The notes beneath the pieces are model-generated. The model was given only the letters and a program-made list of their open reading frames with translations, was not told the origin of the DNA and did not search any database. Made by a program: the position numbers and the translations under genes. 64,000 bases of DNA from Pseudoxanthomonas sp. GM95 (GTDB lineage: Bacteria; Pseudomonadota; Gammaproteobacteria; Xanthomonadales; Xanthomonadaceae): NCBI RefSeq assembly GCF_900109775.1, contig NZ_FOAX01000003.1, positions 186,001-250,000 of the forward strand, written 5' to 3'. Every line of letters begins with the position of its first letter. The first letter of the stretch is position 1. This document shows, piece by piece, positions 61,711 through 64,000 of this stretch.

Positions 61711-62874
61711 TTATTTCGCGGCCGCCTGGTTCTTCAGGTCGAACTCGCGCACGGCGTTGGTGTAGTAGATCTTGTCGATCACCGCGCGCGGCAGCGCCAG
61801 GCCCGGCACGTCGGCCTTGAGCATGTCGATGCGCTGCGATTCGGCCGTGGCGAGGTATTTCCAGTCCGAGGCCCAGTACGCATGCGCCTCGGCCTTGAAC
61901 GCGGCCGGGTCCGCATCGGGCGCCTGGGTCAGGTCGGTGCCGTACATCAGCCGGTCCTGGTAGCGCACGAAGAAGTCCCGCACCTTGGCCGGATCGCGCA
62001 GCGACTGGTACTGCACCTGGCTCATGCGCGCAGCCAGGTCGACGGTGGCATTCGGATAGGTGTCCAGGAACTTGGCCAGCACGTCCACGTCGTATTCCAG
62101 GCTGGCCATGTGCGCGCCGACGAACTTCAACTGCGGATGCGCGGCGACGAAGCGGTCGCGCGCGGCCATCAGGTCCTCGTGCGTCGGCATCTCCGGATGC
62201 AGGTACATGTAGTAGTCCGGATGCTTGGAGAAGTACTCGCGATCGTTGTCGGTGGTCATCTTGTCCAGCGGCAGCCAGCAGTTGTACGGCTCCGCCTGGT
62301 GCGCGATCAGCGGGATGCCCAGCGCCTGGATGTGCTCGGCCACCGGCGACAGGCCCGGATCGTCGAGCTTGATCAGCTCGCCCTTGGCGTTCTTCTCGAC
62401 CATGCCGATGTTCTTCCACACCTTCACCGCCTTCGCGCCCTCGGCCACTTCGTCGTCCAGGCGCTTGTTGGTGCGCGCGAGCCAGTCCGGCGTGCCGAAG
62501 CCCTTCATCGAGAAGGTCGCCGCCCAGTGGAAGCGCTGCGGATCATCCTTGGCCAACTTCAGCGCGGCGGTGTGCTGCAGGTCGAGGGTCGGGAAGTCCG
62601 GGTAATCGACGTTGATCGACAGCAGTTCGAAATTGTCGGCCTGGGCCAGCTGCAGGAACACCGGGTCCGGGCCGTTGGCGTGCACGTGCGCGTCGAACTT
62701 GCGCACCTTGGCGTAGTCGTCCATCGCATAGGGCGCCGCATCCGGCGCAGCCGTGGAAGTCGCCGTTTCGGCAGGCGCGGTGGATGCCTGCGGCGGCGCC
62801 GAAGGCGCGCATCCAGTGAGGCCAAGCAGTCCAGCGGCCACACAGGCGGCCAGGGTCCGGTGGATCAGGGTCAT
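61711..62874 (-). CDS. Amidohydrolase-family lipoprotein (TIM-barrel)
   Basis: A 387-residue protein with a lipoprotein signal (LAACVAAGLLGLTGC; Cys22 after LTG) and an Ala/Thr/Pro linker. The amidohydrolase-2 type barrel begins with KFDAHVHANG (HxH at 63 and 65). Further metal or catalytic histidines occur in IPLIAHQAEP, YLHPEMPTHED and VGAHMASLEYD, and MYGTDLTQAP supplies the late Asp. Length is normal. Its start is divergent from a glycoside hydrolase, with an AACGAAAC motif between them. Substrates of this family are lactones or decarboxylated acids; here an aldonolactone is possible but unproven. Confidence 0.85.
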   Translation of the reverse strand: MTLIHRTLAACVAAGLLGLTGCAPSAPPQASTAPAETATSTAAPDAAPYAMDDYAKVRKFDAHVHANGPDPVFLQLAQADNFELLSINVDYPDFPTLDLQHTAALKLAKDDPQRFHWAATFSMKGFGTPDWLARTNKRLDDEVAEGAKAVKVWKNIGMVEKNAKGELIKLDDPGLSPVAEHIQALGIPLIAHQAEPYNCWLPLDKMTTDNDREYFSKHPDYYMYLHPEMPTHEDLMAARDRFVAAHPQLKFVGAHMASLEYDVDVLAKFLDTYPNATVDLAARMSQVQYQSLRDPAKVRDFFVRYQDRLMYGTDLTQAPDADPAAFKAEAHAYWASDWKYLATAESQRIDMLKADVPGLALPRAVIDKIYYTNAVREFDLKNQAAAK

Positions 62875-62893
62875 GCGTGCGCTCCAGTCATAA

Positions 62894-62928
62894 AACGAAA
62901 CTTAATGACACCATATCGAAACAAAACG
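62894..62928. promoter_or_regulatory. AACGAAAC motif cluster in the amidohydrolase-hydrolase gap
   Basis: aacgaaac at 62894-62901 is identical to the octamer in the TonB receptor-DeoR gap. A second half-site pair, tcgaaac (62916-62922) and aaaacg (62923-62928), follows 15 bases later. The gap separates two divergent genes of the same putative regulon. Confidence 0.5.
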
Positions 62929-62987
62929 CTTGCATCAACGGAAGCGCCTCGCGCAGAATGCCAGTCAACCCACCGGACTGTTGCCTC

Positions 62988-64000
62988 ATGACCCCGATTG
63001 GACGCCGCACCGCATTGAAGTTCATCGCAGGCAGCGTGGCTGGCGGCATGACCTGGAGCGCGTCTCCTTGGGTCCGGGCCGCGACCACGGCCACCGAAGG
63101 CGGCCCGGCAGTCGCCGGGGACGAGGTCATCGCGCTGGCTTTCGACGGCCGCATGCGCACCCGCCTGTCCCGCAACGGCAAGGCGCTGACCACGTTCTCG
63201 CCCAGCGAAGCCCTGCTGCTGGGCGAGACCACGCTGGACAGCTTCGCCCTGGGCCAGCGCGAACTGCACGTGCTGGACGATCCGCGCCACGGCCGCGGCC
63301 GCCAGTGGGTGTTCACCGGCCGTGCCGAAACGCAGGCGGTGGAAAAGCAGGTTGCGGTCAGCAGTTTCGATGCCCTGCCCGGCCTGCTGTTGCTGCAGGT
63401 GCGCTACCGCAATGTGGGCAGCACGCCGCTGGCGGTGACCGGCTGGCGCACCGCCGGCCACACCTTGCCGGAAGTGGCCGGCGGCTTCTGGAGCTTCTCC
63501 GGCGCCACCCATACCGATCGCCGCGACTGGGTCCAGCCGATGGGCGAAGGTTTCGACCAGCCCAACAGCCTGGCGATGGATTCCTCCGACTACGGTGGCG
63601 GCACGCCGGTAGCCAATATCTGGCGCCGCGATGTCGGCCTGGCCGTGGGCCATGTCGAACTGGTGCCGCGCCCGCTGGCCATGCCGGTGCGGCGCACCAC
63701 CAAGGGCGCCTCGATCGCGATCGAAGGCCAGCAGGCCAGCACCCTGGCGCCTGGCGCCGAGCTGGTGACCGAGCGCACCTTCATCGCCGTGCACCAGGGC
63801 GACTTCTACGCACCGCTTGCGCAGTACCGCAGCTTCATGGCGGCCGAAGGCATCGTCGGCGCCGCGCCGCCCGAATCGGCGTTCGCGCCGATCTGGTGCG
63901 CCTGGGGTTATGGCCGCGATTTCAACGTCAAGCAGATCGTCGACACCTTGCCCAAGGCGCAGTCGCTGGGCCTGGAATGGGCGGTGCTGGACGACGGCTG
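62988..64000 (+). CDS. GH36/alpha-galactosidase-like glycoside hydrolase (3' truncated)
   Basis: The frame is open from the ATG at 62988 to the window edge (337 residues seen). The N-terminus IGRRTALKFIAGSVAGGMTWS has a twin-arginine motif (RRTALKF) and a hydrophobic core, so export through the Tat pathway is likely. Residues ~50-290 are beta-rich, like the N-terminal domain of GH36/GH27-clan enzymes. The barrel starts at WCAWGYGRDFNVKQI, then GLEWAVLDDG at the edge, which is the W..WG....D....LGL.W.v.DDGW pattern of alpha-galactosidases. The catalytic residues lie outside the window. It probably cleaves a galactoside or related sugar. Confidence 0.75.
   Translation, partial: MTPIGRRTALKFIAGSVAGGMTWSASPWVRAATTATEGGPAVAGDEVIALAFDGRMRTRLSRNGKALTTFSPSEALLLGETTLDSFALGQRELHVLDDPRHGRGRQWVFTGRAETQAVEKQVAVSSFDALPGLLLLQVRYRNVGSTPLAVTGWRTAGHTLPEVAGGFWSFSGATHTDRRDWVQPMGEGFDQPNSLAMDSSDYGGGTPVANIWRRDVGLAVGHVELVPRPLAMPVRRTTKGASIAIEGQQASTLAPGAELVTERTFIAVHQGDFYAPLAQYRSFMAAEGIVGAAPPESAFAPIWCAWGYGRDFNVKQIVDTLPKAQSLGLEWAVLDDG

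Overview
The window is GC-rich, densely packed bacterial chromosome. It most resembles the Xanthomonadaceae/Lysobacteraceae (Xanthomonas, Stenotrophomonas, Pseudoxanthomonas). The basis is remembered similarity, not a search: an OleA that reads almost like the Xanthomonas campestris enzyme, an oleABCD olefin locus, a Xanthomonas/Caulobacter-type TonB receptor, an ohrR-ohr pair, and a recurring intergenic palindrome built on TGTGGGAGCCGCTTCAGCGG. I see no rRNA, tRNA, CRISPR, phage or transposase genes. Both edges cut a gene: a DUF2059 protein on the left and a glycoside hydrolase on the right.

Layout. 1-9.8 kb: a DUF2059 fragment with a histone-like tail, ung, a small exported protein, tsaD divergent from rpsU, a GatB/YqeY protein, an inner-membrane DUF3325-DUF3649-PepSY iron module, an Imm50-like orphan, a YihY-family protein, a block of palindromes, and dnaG. 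9.9-13.6 kb: an SBF-like transporter, then an OprB porin with its LacI-type regulator. 13.7-22.2 kb: the aa3-type cytochrome c oxidase locus, with structural genes and assembly factors (ctaC, ctaD, a 44-residue membrane protein, ctaG, ctaE) plus SURF1, a Sco-like protein and heme A synthesis (ctaA, ctaB).

22.6-33 kb: a membrane diguanylate cyclase, fadL behind a perfect palindrome, a rhomboid protease, DUF1820, a 2-hydroxyacid dehydrogenase, the S41 peptidase, then the gpmI-envC operon. 32.4-41.5 kb: a beta-helix-like exported repeat protein, an M28 lipoprotein peptidase, MAPEG, truC, a thioredoxin-like protein, DUF3806, ubiJ-ubiB, ddl-GNAT and DUF1328. 41.6-47.9 kb: oleD, oleC, oleB and oleA on one strand, interleaved with two opposite-strand cysteine-motif genes. 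48-57.7 kb: a DUF4156 lipoprotein, a double M16 peptidase, a secreted three-repeat protein, trmL, ohrR-ohr, and an Lrp-type regulator divergent from putA.

57.8-64 kb: a carbohydrate-uptake-like locus made of a TonB receptor, a DeoR regulator, an amidohydrolase lipoprotein and a GH36-like hydrolase. Both of its control regions share the octamer AACGAAAC. This locus is the best candidate here for an undescribed pathway. Five copies of a roughly 70-90 bp palindromic element are spread through the second half of the window, each just 3' of at least one gene.
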